From positions 805,631 to 869,630 of the forward strand of contig MEHQ01000174.1 in NCBI GenBank assembly GCA_008828725.1: DNA of 64,000 bases, written 5' to 3'. Shown one piece after another: positions 1 to 58,755 of the stretch. How positions within the stretch are numbered: position 1 is the first letter of the stretch; every line of letters starts with the position of its first letter. The position numbers and the translations under genes were made by a program. Under the pieces are notes generated by a model. The model was not told the DNA's origin, did not search any database, and worked only from the letters and a program-made list of their open reading frames with translations. The stretch is from Saccharina japonica. Taxonomy: Eukaryota; Sar; Phaeophyceae; Laminariales; Laminariaceae.

Positions 1-202
1 GTAAGGTAAGGTAAGGTAAGGTAAGGTAAGGTAAGGTAAGGTAAGGTAAGGTAAGGTAAGGTAAGGTAAGGTAAGGTAAGGTAAGGTAAGGTAAGGTAAG
101 GTAAGGTAAGGTAAGGTAAGGTAAGGTAAGGTAAGGTAAGGTAAGGTAAGGTAAGGTAAGGTAAAGCAAGGTAAGGCAAGGCAAGGCAAGGCAAGGCAAG
201 GC
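1..202. repeat. GTAAG pentanucleotide satellite
   Basis: A near-perfect tandem array of GTAAG units runs from the first base and decays into GCAAG variants before a T run. It may be a sequence-end repeat, but the unit is not a known telomere motif. The following 203-1105 stretch holds no gene I can support, only a fragment of the palindromic repeat family near 838-890. Confidence 0.95.
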
Positions 203-1105
203 TCTTTTTTTTTTGTATAAGATGCAAACAATGTTGCAGAACCAAGAAAACGAGCGACGATGTGCAGTTCGCCAGTGCTACGTATTGTCCAGCACAACAA
301 CAACGAGTTTAACATAACTTTTGTCATTGACTGGGCGCAGTAGCTGACGCTGCTAGAGTACGTAAGGAATGAATCTGTGTTTTCTGAGAGTACAGTAGTC
401 ACTTGAGGAAATCTCTACCTCACTCAAAAAACCGACTTTCAAGACAAGTTAAAAGTACATCCCGATATGTTTTAATCCAAACTGACTTTCAAGATAACAT
501 TTACTTGCATCCCGATTTCTGTTTCAATCCAAACTGACTTTAAGATCGTTTTACTTGCCCATCCAGACTTGTTTTAATCCAAACTGACTTGTAAGAAAAA
601 ATATTCATGCATCACGATTTGTTTCATTCCCATGGCCTAGTTGTATAGACACATACTACTTGTGACGGCACTGCGTAGTTCCTTGGTTAAGGCAAGGCGT
701 CCACCATAAATTTTTCCAGAAATATTTGTTGGCCAAAACACTCCTCCCTTATCATAGCCAGCTCTCCCTCGTGAAAAAAAACTGTCGGTCTGTTGCCACC
801 TGCCTGCGTTCTCTACAGCCGTTTTCGCTCCACTATTAACCCCCTTAGGACTGCAGTCCCGTTATGGGGACACATTACTTGGAATTAGAGCCAAACATAT
901 GGTTATGTGCACTGGAGTACTAAAAGGGCTAATAGCTGTATTACCATATCGTGATATCACATCAAAATATGGCTCCATCAAGGAGCGGGTATACATATAG
1001 GAAGGCGCTCGTGATGCACACCCCCGCCTTCATCCGATTATCGCCCCCCAACCAGCTTTGCATCTCCCACGCTGAGCGTGTCCACAAGGCCGTGTGCAAA
1101 AGCCA

Positions 1106-31982
<30,877 letters not shown>

Positions 31983-32593
31983 ATTTTTTTGGATCAAATG
32001 TCGATGATATTACTCTGCTGCTGCCGTGTATACGTATGATAGCATGAGCCGGAAGTATTCGCCAGAGTTCATACCATTCCTACATACCGCATGTACGTAC
32101 GTATGTACCAGGTACCAGGTACTGCTTGCTGTAAAGGCAATGCACGAGAGGCTCTCTGCAGCGAAAAATGGACTGCTGATAGTCTGTTGCTGGCGGTCTA
32201 CTGTTGTTGCTCCAGGGAAAGGGTTCTACTCTTCGTCGTGCCTGTGGATCGAGTTTCTAGCCGTATCATCATAGCTCGTGATCACTACGAGTACGTCGTA
32301 CGTGCATAGCACGAAGGTACGTATGTACATAGAAACAACAGTAGTCTCGCGCAATCTTCAACAGTCCCGACTAACGTATCATTCGATCTCGTGGTATGTT
32401 GGTTTGAGGATCTTTTTTCGTAGATTCTTGGATCCACGCGATTAACGACGACGAACAGCCCGGCGAGATCTGAAACGCCATCATCTCACATCATGCTTTT
32501 TATGTCGAAAAAACAACAACGAACCAACCCGAACCGAATAGACCCGACCTCATTCATACAGCGCATTTAATTTTCCTTCGTTGCTGGTACATC
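31983..32593. promoter_or_regulatory. Divergent intergenic region
   Basis: Separates the minus-strand giant gene from the plus-strand unknown gene. No TATA box is obvious; CGTAC/GTACG palindromes and GTACCAGGTACC are frequent. Its role as a shared promoter is inferred from orientation only. Confidence 0.35.
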
Positions 32594-32888
32594 ATGCTCG
32601 TAACCATACCTTCTCGTGACTACAAGTACTGGTACGTACTACTGCTGCCTCGTACGCGTACTGCTGTAGTGCATCACGGCCTTCTCGTACGCTTGGTGTG
32701 CCTGCCTGGGCCCGACCATGCGGTTGATCATGTGACCACACAGCAGACGGGGGCTCTCCGTGAGTGTGATAACATTGACCAAAGACGCAGCAGCCGCCCC
32801 GCTGATCGCGTTCCACGCCGTGTTCGCAAAAGCTTACCGCTTTCTTTCGTGGTACGCAAGAAGCACAACAAGAAGAGCAAGTGGAGCG
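32594..32888 (+). CDS. Candidate first exon of unknown plus-strand gene
   Basis: An ATG at 32594 opens 98 codons ending SFVVRKKHNKKSKWS before a possible donor GAGCG|GTGTGA whose phase suits the next exon. The implied intron of 106 bp is much shorter than others here. The opposite strand (32640-32840) is also open and codon-like (AFANTAWNAISGAAAASLVN), so the strand is uncertain. Confidence 0.3.
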
Positions 32889-32994
32889 GTGTGAACAAAC
32901 ACCCACCCCCGTGACATAGCCAACACCTTCCCTACGTACCGCAGCAGTACGAGTACTCGTTCGTGTCATATCCTTTTCTCTACTGTTGCTGTAG

Positions 32995-33169
32995 CCACAA
33001 CGGCACCATCCACAACAAGCAGTACGAGTAGCGCCGACATCGGCATGGTGCCACCTGATCTACACGACAAGCACGAGGAAAAGGAGGAGGAGGAGGAGGA
33101 GGAGGAGGTTACGTTGTGCGGACAGCCGGTGACTATCTCCCAATGCAAATTCCAGGCCTATATTGCGAG
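32995..33169 (+). CDS. Unknown gene, internal exon (Glu-rich)
   Basis: Excellent acceptor (TCCTTTTCTCTACTGTTGCTGTAG) and donor GCGAG|GTGAGG. It reads STSSADIGMVPPDLHDKHEE, an Asp/Glu run coded by GAG repeats, then VTLCGQPVTISQCKFQAYIA. It ends with two bases of an Arg codon, which the exon at 35186 completes. A TTG microsatellite starts right after the donor. The protein family is not recognised. Confidence 0.55.
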
Positions 33170-33396
33170 GTGAGGTTGTTGTTGTTGTTGTTGTTGTTGT
33201 TGTCGTCGTCGCCCACCAACCTTAAAATCCCCGTCGAATCGCCGATCACATACAGCAGTAGTACATCTGAGCTGCATTTTTAGGACCGTGTGGTCACGGT
33301 ATTGATACCCCACCGATCCTTAAATTGTCGTCCCGATTGGCACAATCTGACACTTTCTACGAGTATTGTACGCGTACGTACACGTACGTATTGATA

Positions 33397-33515
33397 TTAC
33401 GGGAGACCATACGAAGTAAATAGGACCAAACATTGTTCGTAAAAATAGCTAAATATATAGATGTTTGTCTGTACCGTAGGTCCTATTTACTAGTATTTAC
33501 TATGGTCCCCCGTAA
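33397..33515. mobile_element. CCATAGTAAATAGG-family MITE
   Basis: Hairpin copy, TTACGGGAGACCATACGAAG to TATGGTCCCCCGTAA, containing a doubled TTTACTAG segment near the right end. Confidence 0.75.
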
Positions 33516-33756
33516 AATAGGTACTCGTACTTTGTACGACGTATGCGCTGTATGTACAATAGTAAAGTACACAACTGATATGCTGATATACGAGTGACGC
33601 GCAAGATAATAACCTCGGGGCAGGTTTCCGAGGTGATTCGTCTCGGCAACGAGGAGAGTCCAAACAAACGCCGAGCGACACGTACGTCCATCGAAAGACC
33701 TCCACGACATCTCCCCAAATCCGCCGTTTTCGTCGCGTGTACGTACAGTATTAGTG

Positions 33757-33872
33757 TTACGGGGGACCCTAGTAAATAGAACCTGTGGTACACACCAAAA
33801 CCTATATATTTACCTCTTTTTACTAACAAAATTTGGTCCTATTTACTAGTGTTTACTATGGTACACCGTAAT
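33757..33872. mobile_element. CCATAGTAAATAGG-family MITE
   Basis: Hairpin copy, TTACGGGGGACCCTAGTAAA to ACTATGGTACACCGTAA. Between it and the preceding copy (33590-33690) lies a coding-like plus-strand stretch (TSGQVSEVIRLGNEESPNKR) whose splice phases do not fit the flanking exons. Confidence 0.75.
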
Positions 33873-34547
33873 ACTACCAACTACACCCCCCTCGGGTGGG
33901 TTTCGGGTGGGTTGGAGAAACTCGGCTCGGAAATTCATTACAGAGGCGGGTGTGCCATCTTGCGTGTCGTACGTTATGTATGATGTTCATACGTAGCGTG
34001 GCCGCTCGTCATGATGGGGCTACTGCGAGTACTCGTACAGTAGTCGTAGTCGTGTGTCTTTATACTCGTAGATATACCAGGTATTTTACACCTGGTAAAT
34101 GTCTACTGCTGCTGTAGGTAGGTAGGTGTGCGAGGTCTGGCCGCAACTCAGGGGTTTTGTTTGCGCAACGTGCTGCACAAGTACCACCGTACGTAGTGGA
34201 CTGCGATTGTACGTATTAGATACGGCGGTCAACGGTTTTGGACTGCTGCAAAGCTTCGCCATTGCCATGGACCCTTTTCGAGCCTACCATAGGCACACTG
34301 CTGTTGTTCCTTGCTACATACGAGCACGTGATTCTACTTACCAATAGTAGTGTTTCACGTGTGATGTATGCATACCGGCACCTGTCACCAGGTATATCTG
34401 ATACGAGGTTGTAGTTTACCAAAGGGTGTTCTCGTATTGTTTCCAAAGCTTTTGGGTGCCACCTGCGGGATGTTATCGCGCGCGGTCTACTGCATCACGA
34501 GTAAAGTTATCGTGGAGCTCGCGTGATCATTCATTACAGAAGGACTT

Positions 34548-34806
34548 AGGGTCGTTCTTATCGAGCAACTTTTTTTCCAATATTTCCAATATTTTTTGCC
34601 CAAAAATAAACAGGAAAAGCAAGAACAACAGGATTTATTTGGAAAGCCGGGAATTTTAACAGAGGGCAAAATATCTGGAAGGCTTCGCATTCCAATATTT
34701 TGATTTTTTTTCGGAAAATATGGAAATCCTAAAAATTGCGCGAAAAAAATATTTGGAATTTTTGGAAAGAAGTTGCTCGATAAAGTTGTTCTATAAGAAC
34801 GACCCT
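34548..34806. mobile_element. Inverted-repeat element with AGGGTCGTTCTTAT ends
   Basis: 259 bp; ends AGGGTCGTTCTTATCGAGCA and ATAAGAACGACCCT with a long inverted body including CGAGCAACTTTTTTTCCAAT. No coding capacity and no clear target duplication. Confidence 0.7.
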
Positions 34807-35185
34807 TGTAGCGACTGCAAAAGGATGCAGAAGACACTCACTTTCTACGATATACCTCTAGGTGCTTGTACCAATACCATGCCAATGAAATAATGGTATG
34901 AGGAACGTGTGGGCCTCACAGGAATACTTCCGGACAGAGTGGTGCAATATACTATCGCCTCATATATTACAGGAACACCAAGTCCATTAATTAAGACGTA
35001 TTGTATGATATGCGCTCGACGTTTCTTGGCCACTGAGCGCTTACTTCATTAAATCGCGCTGCCGTTGTTCGTAACGCACAACTACCCCCCCCACCCCCCC
35101 ACCCACAGCAATTCACCCTCTGCCCGTATAAACGTGCATGCACGGGACACACCAAACGCGTCGGGTCGTTGTTATCGCTCCACAG

Positions 35186-35352
35186 GGTGAAAACCGTCGC
35201 GGGAGCCCAAGCCGTCTGCAAGTCGGTGTCTGAACAGACAGAGCGCGACGCCGCCTTCTCGGAGTTTGTGTGCCCTTTCGCCTACCGCGTGGCGCGCCCT
35301 GGGGGGCGCCGCTCGGCGGCTCAAAGCGACGGGAGTCCACCACCACCAGGAG

Positions 35353-35396
<44 letters not shown>

Positions 35397-35605
35397 CCAC
35401 CACCACCACCGGCAGCACCACCAGCAGCAGCAGCAGCTTCGCCCGAGAGTGACGATGCCAAAGAGGGCTACTGCGACAACGGTGACGTCGGCTCGGGCGA
35501 AAAACTTTTGCACCTCCTGCAGAAGTGGGACATCTGGGATAGGGTGCTGGTGGTCACGCGCATCAACGGGGGGTTCGTGCAGGCGGAACTGCTCGGGGTT
35601 CGCAG
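35186..35605 (+). CDS. Unknown gene, internal exon with poly-Ala tract
   Basis: Acceptor TTATCGCTCCACAG supplies the single base needed to finish the split Arg codon; an alternative acceptor CCCACAG at 35108 opens a longer phase-0 version. It reads VKTVAGAQAVCKSVSEQTER, DAAFSEFVCPFAYRVARPGG, a Pro/Ala run coded by GCA repeats, then GEKLLHLLQKWDIWDRVLVV and TRINGGFVQAELLGVR. The donor CGCAG|GTGGGA leaves two bases, matching the next exon. Not assignable to a family by eye. Confidence 0.6.
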
Positions 35606-35624
35606 GTGGGAGCCTCGTCGGCAC

Positions 35625-35865
35625 TACTACTATTGTAACTGCTGGGCTTTTCCCCCCCCATCCCATTCATTATCTTCGCACTTCTGTCTCTCTCCCTCCC
35701 TAGTAATAGTCGTAACTCAGATCCGGGGTCACAAAGTAGGCTCCTCTCCCTCCTCCCCCACTACGGTCTTTGCCTTTATTTTTATCGTGCAGAGGGTTCA
35801 TTCAGTCTTCCCAACGCTCGTCGATTTTCATCGGATTTTGCTGACTCACGCTCTCGTGCTTTTCC
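35625..35865. repeat. Dispersed repeat with GACCCCGGATCTG core, inverted copy
   Basis: CAGATCCGGGGTC with flanking CTCTCTCCCTC and CCCATCCCATTCATTATC mirror the 27374 and 61628 copies. It lies directly downstream of the 35605 donor. Confidence 0.6.
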
Positions 35866-35958
35866 GCTAGTCAAGGTATTTTTTGCGAGACAAAGTCTCC
35901 ACGAGCACGAATATAGCTGTAGCTGTCGACAGGCGATCGAGCAAAGTCATTGCACATA

Positions 35959-36005
<47 letters not shown>

Positions 36006-36242
36006 CGAGTATATACGTACGAGTGCAGCAGGAGAGTTTCGAACTTTTGCTCAGAGCACCGCGTTATCCGATGACAAACTCCTTACGGTAATCGTTTTAG
36101 TATCTGCAGCACTCTCCCCTGTCGAATTGCGTCCCGCGTTTCTGGGACAAAGTGCTTGGAATTGGACTTGGGGGTAGTTTTTGCGGTGCAACAGTCATCA
36201 GCGTTATACTCTATCGATCACGCAGCAGCTACTGTAATAAAT

Positions 36243-36942
36243 GGCCATTCCTAACGAACGCAAAAAATGAGAGGTCACGATTCGTTTGACAATTGTAAAC
36301 TGGCGTTGTGTCACGTTCTCAAAAAACATCACCACGTTTTTGTTATACTATACCCGAATCGTGACATCATTTTTTTCTTGATTCGTTCAAAACATTTCAA
36401 TGTCACGATTTGCGACAACATATAACAGCCGATTTTCCTAATTAAGAATTGCCTTTTCGATGAGAATGAAAATCGATTTTAGCACTTTGTTGTTTTTCAC
36501 GAGTTGTATTTCGCTCACAATAAAAATGTAACCTAGAATATATGTTCCCAACCTTGAAAGGCTCGTAAAACAGAGGATATGAGGGAATTTGAATTAATGG
36601 GCGAGGTACCTCGCCCTTAAATCCAGATTTTCTTGGATCTTGGATATCTTAGACTACCGATGCCGATTTCCATTTATTTTTGTGTCATCGACGTCTGTCA
36701 CAACTGACAATAGTTTACAGTGTAACTTTTAACTGTGAGGGAAGTACATCTCTTTCAATTCAAAAACCAATATTTTCGATTTTCATTCTCATCGGAAAGG
36801 CAATTCTCAATTAGGAAAATCGGCTGTTATATCACGATTCGCGAAAATGTCGCGTTTTTTTGCTTTTGTTGTTGTGGTTGTTGTTGTTGTTGTTGTTGCT
36901 ACGAGATTCGTGACCTTTTGTTTAGTTTGTTAGGAATGACCC
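36243..36942. mobile_element. Non-autonomous DNA transposon with GGYCATTCCTAAC ends
   Basis: About 700 bp. Left end GGCCATTCCTAACGAACG is inverted at the right (TTTGTTAGGAATGACC), with further mirrored blocks GGTCACGATTCGT and AACAGCCGATTTTCCTAATT. A small palindrome around GGGCGAGGTACCTCGCCC lies at the middle. No transposase is seen. Confidence 0.7.
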
Positions 36943-37162
36943 CGAAGGTGTGCATGCGTGAACGGCGGTACTTCAACAATGATTAAGCCATTAAAAAATA
37001 AATGCACTCTGTTAAGGTGTGGAGACTATGACATTCTTCGCCTCGCCGGTGGACCCTCCCCCCCCCCCCCCCCCCCCCCCTCATCAATAACTATATAAAA
37101 CTGAAAACAGGTGACGGTAGAGCCCCCCCCCCCCCCCCCCCCTCCCCCGCTACAACCCACAG

Positions 37163-39169
37163 GTACAGATTCGTGATCGACAGAGCAAAAAGGCTGCTCG
37201 AAAACAGTGAACTAGCGTCCCTACGCCGAGCTGTGGACGTGGATGTGAATCCACCGACAACTAACGAAAGCAACAGCACCCTCGCGGTTCACGAGGTCTC
37301 CGACACCGATCGGCACCGCTATCCAACACAAACAAACATCCTTCAAGAGGCCGCCGATGCGGCCGCCGGAGACAGCTGGGATCGCTTCGTCTTGCCTTTA
37401 TCCGCCCAGCGGGAAATCGGGGCCTACGCCGGGGATGCCCCGGCGAGCGGGGGCGGGATGATGAGTCCATGGCGATCAGATGTCAGTGGGAGCCGTGAGC
37501 GAAGAGATCTGCAAGGCAACGTAACCGCGAAGCAAGCGGAGCTGGCGGAGAATTCGTCGAAAGCGAGTGGAATGGGAGGGGTTGGGGGGGGGGGCGTTGG
37601 TACGACGCAGCAGGGTCGACGGGGGGGGGTCGGGAACGGCAAGCGCTGTCGCTCGCGCAGCTGAGCATCTCGTCGAAGACGGTCGCCTTCCCTCCGGGGC
37701 ACGTCCCGTCCGTCTTGGGCGCCAGAGGCCACGGGAAGAAGCGCGGCCGAATAAACCACTTCGCCGTTCGTACCCCGCCATCAGCCTCCGCTCGAGGCAA
37801 CGGCAAAGGCAACGGTAACAACAACGGTAACAGCGGCGGGGGCGGCGGCGGCGGCGGCGGCGGTGGCCGTGGCATCGTGGGGGGGGACAATTCCGCCCCA
37901 GACTCTTACGGCGGTTCGGACACCGGACCGTCGGATGCCTGCCCTCTCCAAGTCTGCGCCACATCTGCATGGATACTCCCGCACCAGCTTGACCCAACCT
38001 CCGCAATCACGGGCCTCGGTGCTCCACCTTGTGGGGAAAGCACCTCGGCTACAAAAGGAGGCGGAAGGAAGAGAGGAGGAGGGGCGGCGGCGGCGGCGGC
38101 GGCGGCGGCGTCCCGGTCTAGCTTCGAACCTCTCGCCGATTCTCCTTCCAATCCGATGCTGTCGCGAGTGTCGAGCTGCGCCACAATAAACTCTCCGAGC
38201 CGGGTGTCGGCTATCATGTTGGGGATGGCGACAGGAATCTCGAAGGACCACACGCTCCACCCTCCACCCCCGGCAGCGGCCGCCTACTCGAACAGGCACA
38301 GCAGTCTCCGGAACGGGAAACGGGCGCCCGGCGGGCTCGCCAACCGCCCCAACGCCGGCGCTGATTTCTCGTTCGCCGGCAGTTCTATCGGATCAAGCGT
38401 TTTCTCGTGCAGCGACACCTCGGACGAGTACTCGCCAATCCGTATCGGCCTGCGTCGCTACCAGCAACAGCAGGAACAGCCAAGCACGAGTGTGACGTCA
38501 GGCTACTCGTACCCGAACAGCGGCCAGCAGCTGCGGGTGTCTCCCCACCCGCCGGCCGGCTCTGGCGAGGCAACCGCGACTGCCGCTGGATACGGTGGTG
38601 GTACCGGCGCCGGGGGACTATTGCGCGATGGGGACTTGCTAGAGAGCTGTAGTCCCCACGTTTTATCTTCTGGAAGGTGCGGCCGTAGCGGCGGCGGCGG
38701 CGGCGGCGGCGGCGGTAGAGCCGGCAGTACAGAGGATAATAGCAACAACCACTTCGGAGTGTCGTTGCCTCGCCTGCGTCAGACTGCGGGGACAGGGATG
38801 CGAGAGGAGCCCTACCAGATCGACGGCGGTGTCGCCACCGATGCGGTGTTGGGGTCGAGCGCAAGCGTCGGCGGGTGGAAAAACGACGATGATCGCAGCA
38901 TAAGCACCACTAGCGCCGGCGGCGAAAGCCTCGACGAACCACCGCCGCATCACTGTCGGACCCCTGGTGGCGGGGAGAGGGCGTTCACGGGCGAAGGAGA
39001 AAGGCGCCAACGGCAACCCGACTCCCCCGACTGGAGCTTGGGTGACGCTACGACGGGTGGGGGGACGGTTGCGGCGTCTGGGTTTTCGGATGTGGCGATC
39101 TCGAGGGGCGAGGAGGGTTTGAGAGGGTGGACCGCCGGGCGGGCGGTGCCGGCGTCCCTCCACACGTGA
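37163..39169 (+). CDS. Unknown gene, last exon, with probable homopolymer frameshift
   Basis: The acceptor CTACAACCCACAG supplies the base that completes the Arg codon split at 35605; it reads YRFVIDRAKRLLENSELASL, RRAVDVDVNPPTTNESN and on to a TGA at 37662. One frame over, the sequence continues RERQALSLAQLSISSKTVAF, PPGHVPSVLGARGHGKKRGR and stays open with GC-rich third positions to 39169. The switch falls at G runs (37583-37594, 37621-37629). A one-base length error or real indel there would join the two parts into about 665 codons. The C-terminal part is Gly/Ser/Pro-rich and disordered. Antisense frames at 37476-38864 are shadows. Confidence 0.55.
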
Positions 39170-39658
39170 CCCACGCTCTGAGAGTCGACCCTGGCGGCGT
39201 GCGCTACGAAACCGGGTTGTGGCACGTTTAGGGAAAAATATTTACGAGGCTCATATTCGTACGTAGTAGGTCTGTAAACGAAAAGTATTGAAACAAAAAC
39301 AAAACAGAAACACGTGTTTACCACTCTGTACCGAAAAATAAGCACTGTTTTTATTCAATATTAGTGTATAAAATGTGCTTATATTTAGGTACAGAGTAGT
39401 ATGTGGGTGTGTGCCTCAATTTTGGGAGATTCATCCCACGGTATACCATAAACGGGTTTGCAGTTAGTTTTTGCTTCCTGAGGCAACAGTTTTGTCACTG
39501 GGACCGGTTGGGCTCTCCCAAGTGAGCAACTACCGGTCACTGTATATATACGTAGCGTGATACTTTATATTACGTACAGTAGTCTATTGAAAAATGAAAA
39601 AAAAAAAAACACAGCTGTGAGATCGAGGACTTTATGGAAGCTCATTTTTGCAAGCTGA

Positions 39659-39976
39659 GTGGGATACTTCGATCGCGCGAACTACGGGTTTTCAGGGGAA
39701 CACAAAAATCTGACAGCTAGCTGTGGAACTCAAGGGAGGTCACACATATACGGTGTACTCCCTGTATATGAACGATCTACTGTAGACTGTTTTAGGAGTA
39801 CTGTTACTAGGGCATATATAGACGCGTTAGATAGTCAGGCTGCGCGAAACGAAAGTTCTTCGAAGCCCTGCCTCGGGGGTGAGAGATATAGTGAGCTCTG
39901 GGCTCAGGAACTACGAAGGAAGCGTGCTACAATAGAGGAGGTATACCTTTATTTGGCTGAAACGGTTTCTGAATGA
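39659..39976 (+). other. Open frame of 105 codons fused to a dispersed repeat
   Basis: The frame reads DALDSQAARNESSSKPCLGG and ERYSELWAQELRRKRATIEE to a stop at 39974. Its start overlaps the inverted copy of the short-peptide repeat (39605-39655). It could be a transposon-borne or small host gene. No homologue recognised. Confidence 0.3.
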
Positions 39977-39999
39977 TCGGGCTCCTTAACCCCTTAACC

Positions 40000-40147
40000 C
40001 TTTTAGAACTGGAGTCCCGTTATTGGGACAAATCACTCTAATTCTAAGTAATTTGTCCCCAAAACGGGACTCCAGTTCTAAAAGGTCCCACGAATATGGG
40101 GACAAACTACCTGGAATTAGTGTGGGGCATTTTTTTTCAGTTCTGAA
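40000..40147. repeat. Palindromic repeat pair
   Basis: A palindrome AACCCTTTTAGAACTGGAGT ... ACTCCAGTTCTAAAAGG (as at 21618) is joined directly to a half copy of the CCTGGAATTAGTGTGGG family. No gene is seen from 40150 to 42160. Confidence 0.65.
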
Positions 40148-41084
40148 TCGCCTGAAATTCGTTCTTGTGTTGCAATAGTTTTCATTTTGTACGTACAAGA
40201 AAGTAGGTCATAGGGATTGTTAATCGGGTATATACGAGCACTTTTATCTTCCTCCAGAATCTGCTTTTGGGTGAGAGAGGTATAGAGCTTCTTAATAAGT
40301 CACCACCCTCAGAAGGCAGAAACATGGTGCACCTCTACCGTACCATGCGTCTAAGGCGCCACCACCCCTATGATACCGCCGCGGCATTTGCTCAGACGTC
40401 CCGTCAGTCATAAACATTTGCCTCAGAAGGCAGAAAAAAAGTGCTACGTACCCCTATCTATATCGCAGAACGCGTCCACCGTTGTGTTGCAATAACTGTG
40501 CGGCAAGGTCACCACGCGTTGCGCGTCGAAGAATTTGCAAAAAAAAAGTCCCCCCTGGGGAGATAGCCCAACCCCTTGCACAAAAAACAAGCTTCACTCA
40601 TCATGCAAACCACATTCGCATTCTGTACGTACGTTCAACGCTTCGTGTTTTTTATTTTTTTATTTTGCGGCCTCATGCCGAAAGCCGTACCTTTTCCCCT
40701 ATTATTACTGACACAACAAGACTCATCCTCGCCTCACCCCCGCCCTCGACCTACAGACAGACGCACGACGATGTTTTGTCCGCGGTAGCAGTACGAGAGA
40801 CCCCGTTAGTGACGACAATGCCGACAACAAACCGAAAAAACAAACAAACAAAAGTAATGTAGAAATGCCCTTAAAAAAGTGGTACCGACCGGGTACCTAA
40901 AATCCGGTAGCACGCGCCTGGCCGTTCGCGTAGCCGCACCTACACCCCGACGCACGACTTCTAACTTGAAAAGACGCGGCGACGAAATGTTACCCCTTCC
41001 ACCACGTTCACCATTTGCCCCAGAGGGCAGAAAAAGAAAACACCGAATCCGTTTCCTGTCAAAACCCTACCCCCCCCACACGAA

Positions 41085-41176
41085 ACTGCTCGGTCTCGAA
41101 AGGGATGCGTGGTCAATGGTCAAATGACTAAGGCCATGCATGAAAATGAAGTACACCCCCCCCCCCCCCCCCCACG
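41085..41176 (+). repeat. Poly-C-ended dispersed repeat, GGTCAATGGTC subfamily
   Basis: GGTCTCGAAAGGGATGCGTG, GGTCAATGGTCAAATGACTA, AAGTACA then C18. Confidence 0.75.
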
Positions 41177-42160
41177 AAACACTAAGCGTGCTCTCCTACA
41201 TTAGCGGTAAATCGGAGGGAGACAGGGCAGGGCGCAAGGCGCCCTTCGTATCCCTGCTCCACTCCGCTCGAAGAACTACGATGACGAGCCAAAGCGTGCC
41301 AGCTTGTAGAACGCGCATGCTAAAAGTGTACGGGTGCGCCTACATATTTGGTACCAGGTTCCTTCCTCACTTTTGACGAGCTCTTACCACAACCTCACCA
41401 AAGACCAGAATTTGAGGGAAAGGTGCTAAAAGCTTACCCCGAAGATCAACCAACCCCATGACCCAAAGGGGTAAGGACCGAAAAATAAAGAAAAAACACG
41501 ATTCAGATTTGGTACCTACTCAGTTACCTCAAGTGAAGGGAGCCACCGTTTAAGTCACAAGCGGTTGGGGCAAAAAACGCCACCTTCTCCTATCGTGCCC
41601 CCGTCAGTCACCAGTGGTTGGGGCCAAAAAACGCTAGATACCCCTATTTTATCGTGCCTCCGTCAGTTACAAGTGGCTGGCGCCAAAAAAACTACCTGCC
41701 CCTAATCGTAGCACGCGTCTAAGGGTACGAGCAAGAACATCCGCGGGGCGTGGTGCACTTTCAACCGAGTGCCTGCTTCACCGTATCTCGCCTTGTGGTG
41801 ATTGATATATAGCAGCGGCCCTTGTGAGAACATAAAAACGCCGAAACGAAAACAGATAGGAGAGCGAAACAAGGCATCTGCTGCGCATACCCCCCCCTCG
41901 CCTCGCCTCCCTCCCGCCCGTTGAATATGTCTACGCGGTATGTACGTCTTTCTCTGTCTGGCGGTCTGTGCCTATCCATCTCTGTCTGGTCTGGCTGCCA
42001 TGCCTGCCAGCTTTGGCCGTGCCCGTCCATCTTTGTCTTGTCTGTTCGTCTGCCTGCTTACTGGTGTGTGTCATTTTTCTAACCTCTTGTCTTATCTCTT
42101 CCCCCGCCCCTGTGTTTCAAGCCCTACCACCGGGTGTCTGCTCGTCATTCCCTCACGCAC

Positions 42161-58019
<15,859 letters not shown>

Positions 58020-58266
58020 GGTGTGTGCACAAAAGGAAACGTTTTTACGAACGAGCTTTCGAAATTGTGATGGCGAATGTGTGAACATTTTTTTCAGTTT
58101 TATTGAACATTGCAAGGCCAAATTAACTAGGGAGTAGGGGGTTATTTTTAAATCAAGTGGTTTTGTGGAGGTTTGGAAGCCGAACACACATGATCTTCCA
58201 ACCGAGCAGCGCGCAGCAGCAACACAACAGCGCAAGCACCGGCAGTGCAACCTGCGACCGCAGCAC
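58020..58266. promoter_or_regulatory. Bidirectional promoter region
   Basis: 247 bp between divergent start codons of CCT and the plastid-leader gene. No TATA box is obvious on either side. Confidence 0.5.
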
Positions 58267-58755
58267 ATGAAGTCGACCCGCTGTAAAGGCTCACGATTGC
58301 CACAATCTAGACGAAGTATGCCGGCCATGGTTGGCAGCGCGGCCACCATCCTGGCGGTGGCCTGTTCCATGCCCCAGAGGTGCTGTCAGGCATTTCGAGT
58401 CTCGCACTCGGGAGGCAGTACATCCTACCACCAGCTGAGAGGCATGGCTGCAACATCTCGAGGCAGCCGAACCGCGAGAATCGCAAGGCAGCTCGTGCCG
58501 GGAGTGGTGGGGAGGCGAGATGCAGCAAGCGCCTCAGCTGATATACGCTCGGCAAGCTATGGAAGCAGTAGTTTTGTCAGGAATAGCCTGACGGCGGCGA
58601 TCGCAGCGCAGACTGGGAGACGGAGCAGGGCGCTTGCGGCCCCCGGCGGCACGGTGCGGATGGTGTCAGACGAGAGCCAATTTTTCACTGACCCGGATGC
58701 ACCCGAAGCGGTAGAAGGAGAAGGGCCACCAGGACCACTGGAGGGGGGAGACCAG
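58267..58755 (+). CDS. Plastid-targeted protein of unknown function, exon 1
   Basis: 163 codons to a strong donor GACCAG|GTAAGC. Starts at ATG 58267 or 58318. The second gives MPAMVGSAATILAVACSM then PQRCCQAFRVSHSGG: a hydrophobic signal peptide ending in A-F followed by a Ser/Arg-rich transit peptide, the bipartite leader of plastid proteins in algae with secondary red plastids (the A-F site resembles the ASAFAP motif). The mature start is probably near GGTVRMVSDESQFFTDPDAP. The protein is not recognised. Confidence 0.65.

Noticed and set aside
1..202. Telomere at the window start
   Set aside because: The unit GTAAG is not a known telomere repeat, and TTAGGG is seen elsewhere.
37476..38864. 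Long minus-strand open frames (up to 176 codons)
   Set aside because: They are shadows of the GC-rich plus-strand exon, rich in Arg/Pro runs and without splice context.
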